A DNA stretch of 64,000 nucleotides from assembly GCA_964444665.1 (NCBI GenBank), contig CAYUIE010000001.1, positions 1 through 64,000 on the forward strand, written 5' to 3'. This DNA is from CAYZTY01 sp964444665. Its GTDB lineage: Bacteria; Planctomycetota; Phycisphaerae; Sedimentisphaerales; CAYZTY01. The notes under the pieces are model-generated. The model did no database searches and was not told the DNA's origin. It was given only the letters and a program-made list of their open reading frames with translations. Each line of letters begins with the position of its first letter. Within the stretch, counting starts at the first letter, position 1. Positions 1 to 8,087 of the stretch are shown one piece after another. Position numbers and translations under genes: made by a program.

Positions 1-842
1 CTGTTACCCATGTCCTTAGCATAATCTGTAACCCATCTTACCGGTTTGTACCGAAAAGAGACCCCCAACGTAAAGTTGGGGGCTTACGGAGGAAATCCCC
101 TGCAATCCTTCGATAGTTCGACCCATTCGGCAAGCTCAGGGCGGGCCTGGGCCCGATTTATTATCATGCGAAGGTTATCGCGAAGCGGGTAACGTATAGG
201 AAAGGAACCCTCTGCAGTGCAGGGAAACAATAACAAAAAAAGAAACCCACGGCAGTGCCGTGGGCTAATCAACCCCCTGCAGTGCAGGAATTTTAAAAGA
301 GAAAAATCCCCGACAGTGCCGGGGGCTAAACAATTAAATGGCCCCCGTCGCGAGCAACGGGGCTAAACGTTGAAGATTGCCACTCCATTCGACGGATTCG
401 GCTCTTTCGACTACACTCAAGACAGGTGCGCTCACCGCAGGCTGCGCTCAGGGTAAACTTTCTTCGGCCTCGCAATGACACCATAAACTAACAAATTGAC
501 CTTGTTAATCTGCGTCCACCTTTGGTGAGACCTTGCACACGGGCGGGTAAATCCGTATCCTGGATATTATCTGACTTATAAAGACAGATAGAACAAAATG
601 CGCAGGTGGTTTTGGTCAAACGGGCGAAAAAATATAATTTTTTTAATCACTTCCACAAAAACACTTAGCATTTTTCGAAGTCAGAAAAATACCCGAATTT
701 TCGCCAAAACGCGCAGGTTGAGCCAATAGTGGGGGCGCGTTTTTCCGCCGAAGGCGGAAAAACGAATGATTATTGATTCCTTCGACCCCGACAGGTCGGG
801 GCTCAGGACAGGTACTGATGATTGATTATTGGTGGGACCATA
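1..842. repeat. Repeat-rich spacer with hairpin array
   Basis: No convincing gene. At least five short hairpins lie between about 61 and 370. They have different stems, and three or four share a 3' tag reading GGCTAA or GGGCTAAAC: 61-83, 245-266, 274-290, 307-330 and 341-368. Further on are copies of a TTCGAC...AAGCTCAGG type interspersed repeat (about 106-150, 398-455, 780-812) and a strong palindrome at 738-762 (TTTTTCCGCC / GGCGGAAAAA). The same hairpin family recurs near 2.1-2.3 kb and 5.0 kb. Confidence 0.75.
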
Positions 843-1436
843 GTGCGAGAGGTCAGGATAAGGATATTCCTGCCAGAGCTGATTTATAAGGTATGTGTGT
901 GGATGCTATTACGCTGCCGGCAGGTGAGGTATGGATACCCGTTCCGCAGGATACCTTTGACACACGGTAAATACGCGATTGTGGACCAGGAGGATTATGA
1001 GCGGTTTTCACAATATAAGTGGTTTGTGCGGGAAGGGAAGCGGACTTTTTACGCGGCCCGTGCGGCCAGACGAGCAGAAAAAAGAAAAAGAAAGATAGTA
1101 TTAATGCATCGAGAGGTTCTGAAAGTTCAGGATGATGTGCTTGTTGACCATATCAATCGTAACGGCCTGGATAATCGAAGGGTAAACCTTCGGCCGGCAA
1201 GTAATGCGGAAAATGTGAGGAACAGCAGAAAAAGACGCGGCACAAAAAATAAATATAAGGGTGTAAGCTGGCACAAGAACAGAAGAAAATGGCAGGCGAA
1301 AATAACGGTGGACAAAAAACAGAAAGGACTCGGATATTTCGATAGTGAGATTGAGGCAGTAAAGGCATACGACACGGCGGCACGGAAGTATCACGGCGAG
1401 TTCGCAGGGCCGAATTTTAAGATTGGTAATTGGTAA
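843..1436 (+). CDS. AP2-domain HNH endonuclease (homing type)
   Basis: About 197 residues. A central HNH-3 type motif (DHINRNGLDNRRVNLR) is followed by a C-terminal AP2/ERF DNA-binding domain, recognisable from the pattern YKGVSWHKNRRKWQAKI, then LGYFDSEIEAVKAYDTAA. The arrangement matches AP2-HNH homing endonucleases of phages, ciliates and bacteria, which cut DNA to spread themselves. The N-terminal part (HGKYAIVDQEDYERFSQYKW) is the usual leader of bacterial members. GTG at 843 is preferred because the family normally begins close to VRIRI; a TTG at 822 is the longest alternative. It stands alone in a repeat-rich spacer, with no host intron recognised around it, so activity and target are unknown. 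Confidence 0.85.
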   Translation: MREVRIRIFLPELIYKVCVWMLLRCRQVRYGYPFRRIPLTHGKYAIVDQEDYERFSQYKWFVREGKRTFYAARAARRAEKRKRKIVLMHREVLKVQDDVLVDHINRNGLDNRRVNLRPASNAENVRNSRKRRGTKNKYKGVSWHKNRRKWQAKITVDKKQKGLGYFDSEIEAVKAYDTAARKYHGEFAGPNFKIGNW

Positions 1437-1569
1437 TTTGGTTAAATGGGGGATTGGGTGCTCGATAAGAACATATAGTCAATTAATCTACCTGATAATT
1501 GTTTTTGCCTTATTCGCTGTTACATCTTATAATCATATTAATCCAATTTAACAGAGAAAGGGAGGAAAT

Positions 1570-1977
1570 ATGAATTTCGAAGAATTAAAACAATTCGTAA
1601 AGCAGGTTGGGTGGGGTTTTTTGGCTACAACCGATGGCCAAAAGGTCGGCGTAAGGCCGATGGGCGGACTCGAATGGAAGGACGGCGAGCTTTGGTGCGC
1701 GACCTTCAGCGGTTCCGACAAGATTGCTCAGCTAAAAAGCGTGCCTTATGCGGAGTATTGTTTCTGCGATTCTGCGGGTAAGCACGTGCGTATCGCGGGT
1801 CCCTGCACAGTCAGCACAGACAACGCGGAGAAGCTCTGGCTGTACAAGGCCGTGCCGGCGCTGAAGGAGCACATCGCGGACCCGGCCTCGCCGGAGTATG
1901 TCGTAATAAAGATGTCGCCGGATAATGTCCGAGCTATGAGTGGAACGGATATGAAATACACGGAAGTGGAGATTTAA
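1570..1977 (+). CDS. Pyridoxamine 5'-phosphate oxidase-fold flavin protein
   Basis: 135 residues, the normal size for single-domain split-barrel FMN- or F420-binding proteins of the PNPOx-like superfamily. The pattern GFLATTDGQKVGVRPMG near residues 17-33, followed by LWCATFSGSDKIAQLK, is the typical N-terminal beta-barrel strand region that contacts the flavin phosphate. A good Shine-Dalgarno (GGGAGGA) lies 6-12 bases before the ATG. It is probably a cytosolic flavin-dependent reductase or stress protein; substrate cannot be told from sequence. It is monocistronic, flanked by repeat-rich spacers. Confidence 0.85.
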   Translation: MNFEELKQFVKQVGWGFLATTDGQKVGVRPMGGLEWKDGELWCATFSGSDKIAQLKSVPYAEYCFCDSAGKHVRIAGPCTVSTDNAEKLWLYKAVPALKEHIADPASPEYVVIKMSPDNVRAMSGTDMKYTEVEI

Positions 1978-1999
1978 TAATTAGCCACAAGGCAGCAAG

Positions 2000-2376
2000 C
2001 AAATTGATTATCGATGAATGATTCCTTCGACTACTTCGACAAGCTCAGTACAAATCTGCTCAGGACAGGTATTGATTATTTGAGATTGAAGATTGCCGCG
2101 GCCCGATAAACGACATCGGGTATCGCAATGACGGCGACGGGTAAACAACCCCGTCATACAAGATGACGGGTCTAAACGTTTTTCGAGATCCCGCGACCGC
2201 GCTCGGGATGACGACGTCGCCGTTCCGGCGACGGCTAAACAATCACAAAGAAATCCCCTACGGTGCAGGTATTCAAAAAATACAAGAAACCCCCTGCAGT
2301 ACAGGGGGCTAAACAAGTTACCGCTCCCTTACGGTCGCGGCTCTGTTCAGTTTGTTTGTATCTTGCGGGAATTGTT
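2000..2376. repeat. Second array of tagged hairpins
   Basis: Noncoding. Contains an interspersed TTCGACAAGCTCAG-type repeat (about 2024-2070) followed by consecutive hairpins at about 2141-2170, 2190-2212, 2215-2236 and 2290-2317. Their stems are unrelated (for example CCCGTCAT/ATGACGGG, CGTCGCCG/CGGCGACG and CCCCCTG/CAGGGGG), yet three are followed by (GG)CTAAAC. Same family as 61-370 and 4977-5070. Confidence 0.75.
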
Positions 2377-4878
2377 TTACTGCGGACTTTGGTTCGAGGA
2401 AGTCCGCACTTTTATGTAATTTAAGATTGTAGTTAGATTCGGCTGGTCCGGATTCAGCGACAGAGATTTTTCTATTGCCTCTATTGCCTTTTCATATTCA
2501 CCGGAGACAGCGAGTACCCGGCCGAGGAGATTATATGCCTCATCAGAATCCGGCTGCAATTCGACGGCCTTGCTGAGAAAGCTTTGCGCCCTTGGGAATC
2601 TTTTTGCGGTCAGCTCATCACGTCCAAGTACTATCCAGATTGCAGAATCCTGTATGTCAAGAGAGTTGACATTCAGAGTAAGGTCCTTTGCAAAGGCCAA
2701 TCTTATTACCTGCAATCCTTTTTCCTTTTCGCCGGATTGATACAATGCCTTGCCGAGATCCAGGAGAATGCCGGTATCCTGTGGATTCAAGGAGAGTGCC
2801 CGATGGTATTCCAGTATGGCTGTTTTGAGATTGCCTTGAGAAAGGAACCTTTGAGCCAGCATTTTGTGGGTTTGCGGACTTCGCAGCTTCTTCAAACCTG
2901 TGGCGATTATCCAGTCGTCGATATTTTCGCCGAGCTGGTAGGGGTCGCAATATAAGCTCAGGTCATATAGAGGCACATAGGGCAAACCTTTAACTTGTTC
3001 CGGGGGGGTCTTTTCTCCTACGCGGAAGACGCGATAACGGTCGTTTTGGTAAACAAGGCCGAAGTTTTTCAGTTTTTCCGGCGCGAAGTGGAATTTCGCG
3101 GCTGCGGAGTTTTTCCCGAGGGCGGTTTTTCCGGCAATGTAACGAATGCTTCCCGGTCCACCGCTGATTGCCATTCCGGATTCATATACGAACAGACCTG
3201 CCTTATATTGCCTGCATACCTCGTAAAAATCCTGCTCGCCGGCATATAGTGTAGTGTAAACCTGCTTAACTTTATCCCGGATTCGCTTTGACTCGAAAGA
3301 CGAGTGCAGAATAACGGGACGCTGAGCATAAGCGGCAATGGCAGGGCCGAACTGAAAAGAGCTGAGTACGGCTTCGTCTTTGTCGCTGCCGGCTTTAATA
3401 AACTTAATCACATCGTTTACATATCCCTGGGGGGGCCGAGCGGCGCCAATTCGAATGAAACGCAGCGATTGAACGGTATATGCCAGACAAGCCGCCATAA
3501 TTAGATATGCGAGCACTTTAACCGGCCTGCTCCTGAGCGTTACGAGGTAGCCGATGGGCAAGGAGAGGAAAAAGGCCGCGAAAACATGCAGCCTGTAGAT
3601 TATGAAGAAAAGCAGAAGAAAGCAGAGCGTAAAGTAGACGAGCATAATTTGCCCTTTGCGAGCTTTGCCCATCAGGATTTGCAGAGCCAGTACAAGCAAG
3701 GCTGCTACTCCAAATAAGCCGGGGCCGGAGAGTAGTATCAGAACCGCCTTGGGCGAGGGAGTGACAAAACCGGCGGACCAGAGAATCCTTGCTTCAAAAG
3801 GAATAAATGAAGGGTCCTGCGGTTGACTGGCAAAGTATCGAAGCTTTGTCAGGATGAGACTCCAGAGATATGAGTGGCTTTCGGTACAGTTTTGAAGTAT
3901 CAGGGCCGCTGCGAGAAATAAGACAATAGACAAAGCTGCCCATAATCGTCTTTTGAGTCCGTCGGTTGTGAACCTGCTCGGCAGCCACAATGGTACGAGC
4001 AACGCGTAACTTAACATCAGCGGGAAAGAAAAAATAAACAGCTTTGCGCGCAGCACAGGCAGAATCAAAGCGCAGGCCGATGTTACTGCAGTGAAGATTG
4101 TGAAGCCGAGACGCGGGAACTGGTGTTTTTGTAGCAGGAAGAATAAAATTACAAAACCGACGACGAAGAAAAATAAATAAAACTGCGTCAGGTGCCAAGA
4201 GGAAAGCGCTATTGCCAAGAGTAGAGAGCCTATCAAAGCCACAAGGGGGCGATCTTCTCGCAGAGTGTAAATAAAACAGGCAAAACTAAGAAAGATAAAC
4301 GGCAGAGCAAAATCTTCTCTCAATAATAAACCTGCCGTTGTTCTGGCGAAACTTGCAGGCATAACAGAATAAAACAAGGCAGAAGCAATCCCCGCCAAAT
4401 TGGACCGCCACAGCAACTTGCCGGCAAGAAAAACGGCGAAAACCGATAAGGTGGAGAATATGGAAATGAAGTAAATAAGAAATACGTGCAGAGGTGCCGC
4501 GGGCGAGAGCAGCCGGTATAAACTGCCGGAGACCCGGTCCGGAAGCGGCGTTATATATTGCCGGATGTTTAATCCTTCGGGGTATTGAATATCTGTGTCA
4601 ACTGTTGGGATGCTTTTGCCCTCGGCGACCATCTGGGCGTGACGAAAATGAAACGCATTTTGGGCCCAGTAGAAACCCAGTCCGTCGTCGGGATTAAAAA
4701 AGGGAAGCCTCTTTAGGAGCTTGACTTTACAGACGCTTACACCTGTGCAAAGGACGATAAGGAACAGGCATACGAGCAGTCCGATGAGGTGATTTTTGGA
4801 GGATGTTACCTGGGGAGCGGGCATTTCTGGTTTATCGCCGCCGGGGCCTGACTCTGTTTGAGACGTTCCTGATTCCAT
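2377..4878 (-). CDS. STT3-like membrane glycosyltransferase with C-terminal TPRs
   Basis: About 834 residues from the ATG at 4878; a longer frame to 5073 reads through hairpin repeats and is rejected. A short Ser/Gly/Pro-rich N-terminus and a first membrane helix precede DDGLGFYWAQNAFHFRHA, which resembles the first lumenal loop of STT3/AglB oligosaccharyltransferases (acidic residue plus HAR/HAQ). About a dozen hydrophobic helices follow, then a soluble domain with PVILHSSFESKRIRD. The C-terminal ~200 residues hold at least three tetratricopeptide repeats (AILEYHRALSLNP, YNLLGRVLAVSGEYEKAIEAI). Likely role: transfer of lipid-linked sugars to protein or another polyprenyl-linked glycosyl transfer at the membrane. 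The STT3 assignment is by pattern only; the canonical WWDYG motif is not seen, so a GT-C relative of unknown specificity is equally possible. Confidence 0.7.
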   Translation of the reverse strand: MESGTSQTESGPGGDKPEMPAPQVTSSKNHLIGLLVCLFLIVLCTGVSVCKVKLLKRLPFFNPDDGLGFYWAQNAFHFRHAQMVAEGKSIPTVDTDIQYPEGLNIRQYITPLPDRVSGSLYRLLSPAAPLHVFLIYFISIFSTLSVFAVFLAGKLLWRSNLAGIASALFYSVMPASFARTTAGLLLREDFALPFIFLSFACFIYTLREDRPLVALIGSLLLAIALSSWHLTQFYLFFFVVGFVILFFLLQKHQFPRLGFTIFTAVTSACALILPVLRAKLFIFSFPLMLSYALLVPLWLPSRFTTDGLKRRLWAALSIVLFLAAALILQNCTESHSYLWSLILTKLRYFASQPQDPSFIPFEARILWSAGFVTPSPKAVLILLSGPGLFGVAALLVLALQILMGKARKGQIMLVYFTLCFLLLFFIIYRLHVFAAFFLSLPIGYLVTLRSRPVKVLAYLIMAACLAYTVQSLRFIRIGAARPPQGYVNDVIKFIKAGSDKDEAVLSSFQFGPAIAAYAQRPVILHSSFESKRIRDKVKQVYTTLYAGEQDFYEVCRQYKAGLFVYESGMAISGGPGSIRYIAGKTALGKNSAAAKFHFAPEKLKNFGLVYQNDRYRVFRVGEKTPPEQVKGLPYVPLYDLSLYCDPYQLGENIDDWIIATGLKKLRSPQTHKMLAQRFLSQGNLKTAILEYHRALSLNPQDTGILLDLGKALYQSGEKEKGLQVIRLAFAKDLTLNVNSLDIQDSAIWIVLGRDELTAKRFPRAQSFLSKAVELQPDSDEAYNLLGRVLAVSGEYEKAIEAIEKSLSLNPDQPNLTTILNYIKVRTSSNQSPQ

Positions 4879-5095
4879 AGCAGAAAATCTATTATTAAGG
4901 AGCGGTTTTGTAAATGATATTCTGATAAATATGCAGATAAATTTTGCCGGGCAGGCAATTGTTATATGCTTAGTAGGGAGACCCGCCGAGTAAATCGGCG
5001 GGCTTAAGGAAAGAAATGCACGGCAGTGCCGTGGGCTAAAAGGCCCTGAAAACAGGTGCCGGGATTTAAACATTTTTGTGTATTAGGACGGTGCA
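4879..5095. repeat. Hairpin cluster upstream of STT3-like gene
   Basis: Noncoding spacer with three hairpins of the tagged family at about 4980-5004 (GACCCGCCGA/TCGGCGGGCTTAA), 5019-5038 (GCACGGCAGTGCCGTG then GGCTAAA) and 5042-5064. The middle hairpin shares its core with the one at 245-264. Confidence 0.65.
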
Positions 5096-6121
5096 TTAAA
5101 AGATTTTTTTGTATATGTGGCAGTAGGGTGTTTTGCCTGTCTTTTCGTAATAATCCTGATGATAATCCTCAGCGGACCAGAATTTGTCTGCCGGTTTTAT
5201 TTGCGTCTTTACATTGTGGCCCTTTTGCTCAAGCTGTTGTACTAATCGCTCAGCAATCTGTCGCTGCTCGTCATTCGAATAAAAAATCACAGAGCGATAT
5301 TGTGTGCCGATATCGGGGCCCTGTCTATTTAGCTGAGTGAAGTCGTGTGTTTCGAAAAACAGCTTCGCTAATTGCTCGTAAGTTGTTTTCGATGGGTCAT
5401 ACTCGACCTGGACGGCCTCGGCGTGGCCGGTCTTGTCGGTGCAAACCTGTTTATAAGTTGGATTGTCCACCTGGCCGCCCGTGTAACCGACGGCGGTGGA
5501 TATTACGCCGGGGGCTTGTTTGAAATGATATTCCGTGCCCCAGAAACAGCCGGAGGCGAAAATCGCTTTTTCAGTCTGCTTGCTTCCGGCAGGCATGAAA
5601 TCCATCGAGATGGAATTGACACAGTATCGAGTATTTTTGGTTGTAAGCTGCTCACCCAAAAACACGTGGCCTAAATGCCCGCCGCAGTTTGCACAGATAA
5701 TCTCCGTGCGGACGCCGTCGGCGTCTTTTTGCCACTTCACGGCCCCCTCGATTTGCTCATCAAAGCTGGGCCAGCCGCAGCCGGACTTGAATTTCGAGGA
5801 TGACCGGAATAATTCAGCCCCGCATCGCCTGCAGGTGTAAACGCCTTTTTCAAAATGATCGTTATATTTTCCGCTGAAGAGCGGCTCGGTTCCTTTATGA
5901 ACGATAATGCGCTCTTCCTCGGTTGTTAATTTTCTGCGCATTTCTTTCTCCTTGTAAGAGCCGGTTTTATTATCATTATTGAGCTTAATTTGTGTTTTAG
6001 CAGAGTACGAGAGTAAGCATCCACCCAATCCGAAGCCAATAATAACGAGTGCTAAAAGCCTTTTCAGCACCCGTCGATTATTTAGAGATTTGGTTTCATT
6101 AACCATTGCCAACCATCTCAT
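5096..6121 (-). CDS. msrAB: Lipoprotein MsrB-MsrA methionine sulfoxide reductase fusion
   Basis: 341 residues. The N-terminus (residues ~19-37) is hydrophobic and ends in a lipobox-like LGGC, so the enzyme is probably a membrane-anchored periplasmic lipoprotein. Residues ~60-180 are MsrB: two zinc CxxC pairs (CRRC, CANC), GCGWPSF, and the catalytic Cys in RYCVNS. Residues ~185-341 are MsrA: catalytic GCFWG, then GHAEAVQVEYDP and DIGTQYRS. The two modules reduce the R and S forms of methionine sulfoxide in damaged proteins. The B-then-A order differs from the A-then-B order of PilB-type fusions. The start could instead be the ATG at 6106. Monocistronic. Confidence 0.95.
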   Translation of the reverse strand: MRWLAMVNETKSLNNRRVLKRLLALVIIGFGLGGCLLSYSAKTQIKLNNDNKTGSYKEKEMRRKLTTEEERIIVHKGTEPLFSGKYNDHFEKGVYTCRRCGAELFRSSSKFKSGCGWPSFDEQIEGAVKWQKDADGVRTEIICANCGGHLGHVFLGEQLTTKNTRYCVNSISMDFMPAGSKQTEKAIFASGCFWGTEYHFKQAPGVISTAVGYTGGQVDNPTYKQVCTDKTGHAEAVQVEYDPSKTTYEQLAKLFFETHDFTQLNRQGPDIGTQYRSVIFYSNDEQRQIAERLVQQLEQKGHNVKTQIKPADKFWSAEDYHQDYYEKTGKTPYCHIYKKIF

Positions 6122-6333
6122 TTATTGCGTAAATAATTTATGTTTCCAGCTATTTATACCCATAATTGTCCCGGCCGGTTCGTAGGTATTATGATGTGAT
6201 TTTGAATAAGCCCCCTATGGGTGACAAGATATAACCCCCTCAAAAATTGGATATAGACGACTATGAGATTGTCAAGCTGCTGCCGAAGGCCGCGATGAGG
6301 AAACAAAAAGTAGTTCACCGAATTTGTGTAGGT
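6122..6333. repeat. Spacer with partial copy of dispersed palindromic element
   Basis: Positions 6278-6307 (CTGCTGCCGAAGGCCGCGAT then GAGGAAACA) match the 5' part of the ~100 bp elements at 7977-8078 and 25324-25430; the central hairpin and 3' arm are missing here. It lies just beyond the stop codon of the AT-rich cluster at 6334-7864, while the full copy lies on the other side of that cluster. Confidence 0.6.
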
Positions 6334-6786
6334 CTAACTGTTAACGTGTCTGATAATCTTTTCAATGAATTGACCATAAGTAAGTTTATTATAATCCTCA
6401 AAAAAATCTTCAGGTAAAGAAAACTCATCTATTAGAATACCGGCAAATTGCTGACCTGACAGGTCATCATAACCTACTTGAGGGTACCAAAAAAGAATTT
6501 CACATGGATCATCAGGAATGGAATAGTAATTTGGCCAACGAAAATATTCTTTGATTAACGGCGAAACAACACACATATATTTCAATTTTTCCAGGTTATT
6601 TTTCCACGAACCCAACGTATTATAAGTTCGGTTTTTTAACTCCCGACAAAACATTCTGCGAACCCGAAAGTACATACCTACTACAGGAAAGTCGGCTAAA
6701 AAACGCTGAACTTTTGTAGCTCTATGATAAAACTCAGGCCAATGTAAAGGTGTTATCCTCATTATAAAGCGGTTAAGTGTTGTCAA
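6334..6786 (-). CDS. Unknown protein, small AT-rich cluster, third gene
   Basis: 150 residues, not recognised. No signal peptide or membrane helix. The N-terminal half is basic and aromatic; the C-terminal half is acidic (IPDDPCEILF, GYDDLSGQQFAGILIDEF, LTYGQFIEKI). The spacing of acidic and hydrophobic residues in the second half is reminiscent of acyl-carrier-like folds such as DUF1493, but no phosphopantetheine DSL motif is present; this is a weak inference. It is the last of three minus-strand genes that look richer in A+T than their neighbours. Confidence 0.6.
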   Translation of the reverse strand: MTTLNRFIMRITPLHWPEFYHRATKVQRFLADFPVVGMYFRVRRMFCRELKNRTYNTLGSWKNNLEKLKYMCVVSPLIKEYFRWPNYYSIPDDPCEILFWYPQVGYDDLSGQQFAGILIDEFSLPEDFFEDYNKLTYGQFIEKIIRHVNS

Positions 6787-6896
6787 TTAATACAGCATTC
6801 TAAAGTTCACTTAACACAATAAGTAAACCAAATTTCGTTCAGATAATCCAGAAATTGCTCAACGTTGCATTGCCAAAGTTTCTAGGGTGGTTGAGG

Positions 6897-7235
6897 CTAT
6901 TCTTTGATTTCATATTTATTTAACTTTTCTTCTATAAGAGTAAAGTAATCACCAAATGCAGTAGACCACTTGCTTGGTATACTTAACTCATTATCGAATC
7001 TATCTGTGGGTCTGATGTGCGCTGGGGCAACAACAAGAATTTCCATATTTTCAAGTATGTACTTAGATAATTCTTTGTCCCATTTTTTCTCGTTACTAAA
7101 TTTTATTAACCAATTATCAACACCGATCGGCTCACGTGTCTCGAAAAATCTCTTTCGTTTTTTCCATCTGCCCCATTTCCAAAATGGGATTATCAAGAAA
7201 GTGAGTAGATAGTCTATATACAACGACTTTTTCAT
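6897..7235 (-). CDS. Unknown protein, paralog of the 7328-7864 product
   Basis: 112 residues. Short hydrophobic/aromatic N-terminus (LLTFLIIPFWKW), then a region that aligns by eye with the neighbour at 7328-7864: both have W-(x)n-WD-(x)2-L-x-K-(F/Y)-I, a (R)P(S/T)D motif (HIRPTDRFDNELSIPSKW here, LRPSDSLAAELLIPGEKM there), and a closing F-x-x-IE-x-x-L. Function unknown; an acyl-carrier-like helical fold is possible. The shorter length compared with its paralog suggests loss of the N-terminal segment. Confidence 0.6.
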   Translation of the reverse strand: MKKSLYIDYLLTFLIIPFWKWGRWKKRKRFFETREPIGVDNWLIKFSNEKKWDKELSKYILENMEILVVAPAHIRPTDRFDNELSIPSKWSTAFGDYFTLIEEKLNKYEIKE

Positions 7236-7327
7236 ATCTTTCTAAGCTTCTACATTCAAATGTGTAATAACCTCTTACGCCAATCGTATATAATTCAGCA
7301 GCTATTGATATTGGGACTCCTGTGAAT

Positions 7328-7864
7328 TTAATAAGTCTTCTTCTCCCAGAGAGGGGTATCAGAATGGTGATGAGTGCCCCAGATGTTTTGAAAGAATCGC
7401 AGAAATTCATTAATCGTGCCACTGTACAACTCAATGGGAGCAAGCAAATTCTTATAATCCTCAACATCCGTACATAAGCTTAACGCACCTTCGATTTCGT
7501 TGAATAGCTCGCTGGCCATTATCCAGTGCATTTTCTCGCCTGGAATAAGAAGTTCCGCAGCCAGTGAATCAGATGGCCGAAGTTTTTTCCAGTTTACTCC
7601 GAAATAGCTACCAACATTGATTATAATAAATTTAAACAAGCCATAATCCCATGGGGCTTCTGTATTAATTGCGCTTTGCCATCTGTTCCAATCCCAATCT
7701 TCTCGACCCGCAAATAACAAGTTCCTTTGATTCCATTCCGAACGTCTCTTAACTCGCGAAGCAACATAGAGAAACGGGCACCAATCTAAAGCTTTTCTAT
7801 TTATCATTTCTCCCTCGCGGCAATTGCTTATTGTTGCTGCGGTGGACTCAATTAATTTTCTCAT
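7328..7864 (-). CDS. Unknown protein, first gene of AT-rich cluster
   Basis: 178 residues, not recognised. No signal peptide. Rich in Trp (WNQRN, WDWNRW, WDYG, MHWIM). The middle third resembles the product at 6897-7235, indicating local duplication. A C-terminal tail contains THHHSDTPLW. The ATG at 7864 lies about 110 bp from the palindromic element at 7977-8078. The three-gene cluster has no recognised partner genes, so a mobile or accessory role is only inferred from base composition and position. Confidence 0.6.
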   Translation of the reverse strand: MRKLIESTAATISNCREGEMINRKALDWCPFLYVASRVKRRSEWNQRNLLFAGREDWDWNRWQSAINTEAPWDYGLFKFIIINVGSYFGVNWKKLRPSDSLAAELLIPGEKMHWIMASELFNEIEGALSLCTDVEDYKNLLAPIELYSGTINEFLRFFQNIWGTHHHSDTPLWEKKTY

Positions 7865-7976
7865 GGGTATGATGCGAGTTTTTTAACCTCTCCCCGTTCC
7901 CATTTCAGAATTATACTTCATTTATCAGGAAATACAAGATTTATTAATTGATTTGATTCAATGCGACCTGTGGCAC

Positions 7977-8078
7977 TCGCTGTTGCCGGAGGCCGCGATG
8001 AGGAAACATTAAGTATTACGCAGTCCCTTAGGGACGCAGTAAATATTTGATTTCCGAACCGCAGGCAGCAGCGGGGCT
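7977..8078. repeat. ~100 bp palindromic dispersed element, copy A
   Basis: Outer arms CGCTGTTGCC / GGCAGCAGCG pair over 10 bp (one G-T). Inside is a conserved block CGGAGGCCGCGATGAGG, then a hairpin TTAC-GCA-GTCCC-TTA-GGGAC-GCA-GTAA with a symmetric GCA/GCA internal loop, then TTCCGAAC and GCAGG. Copy B at 25324-25430 keeps the conserved blocks and the pairing although its outer arms have different bases. The following GGGGCTAAAT joins the tagged hairpin family. Confidence 0.75.
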
Positions 8079-8087
8079 AAATAGTGG

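Noticed and set aside
1101..1394. Minus-strand frames over the AP2-HNH gene
   Set aside because: Fully inside a convincing plus-strand gene, with no domain and hydrophobic runs made by antisense codons.
4879..5073. N-terminal extension of the STT3-like protein
   Set aside because: It reads through intergenic hairpins; the ATG at 4878 starts a sensible N-terminus.
7132..7467. 111-codon minus-strand frame bridging the two small paralogs
   Set aside because: It is an alternative frame over both genes; the paralog alignment supports the separate frames instead.
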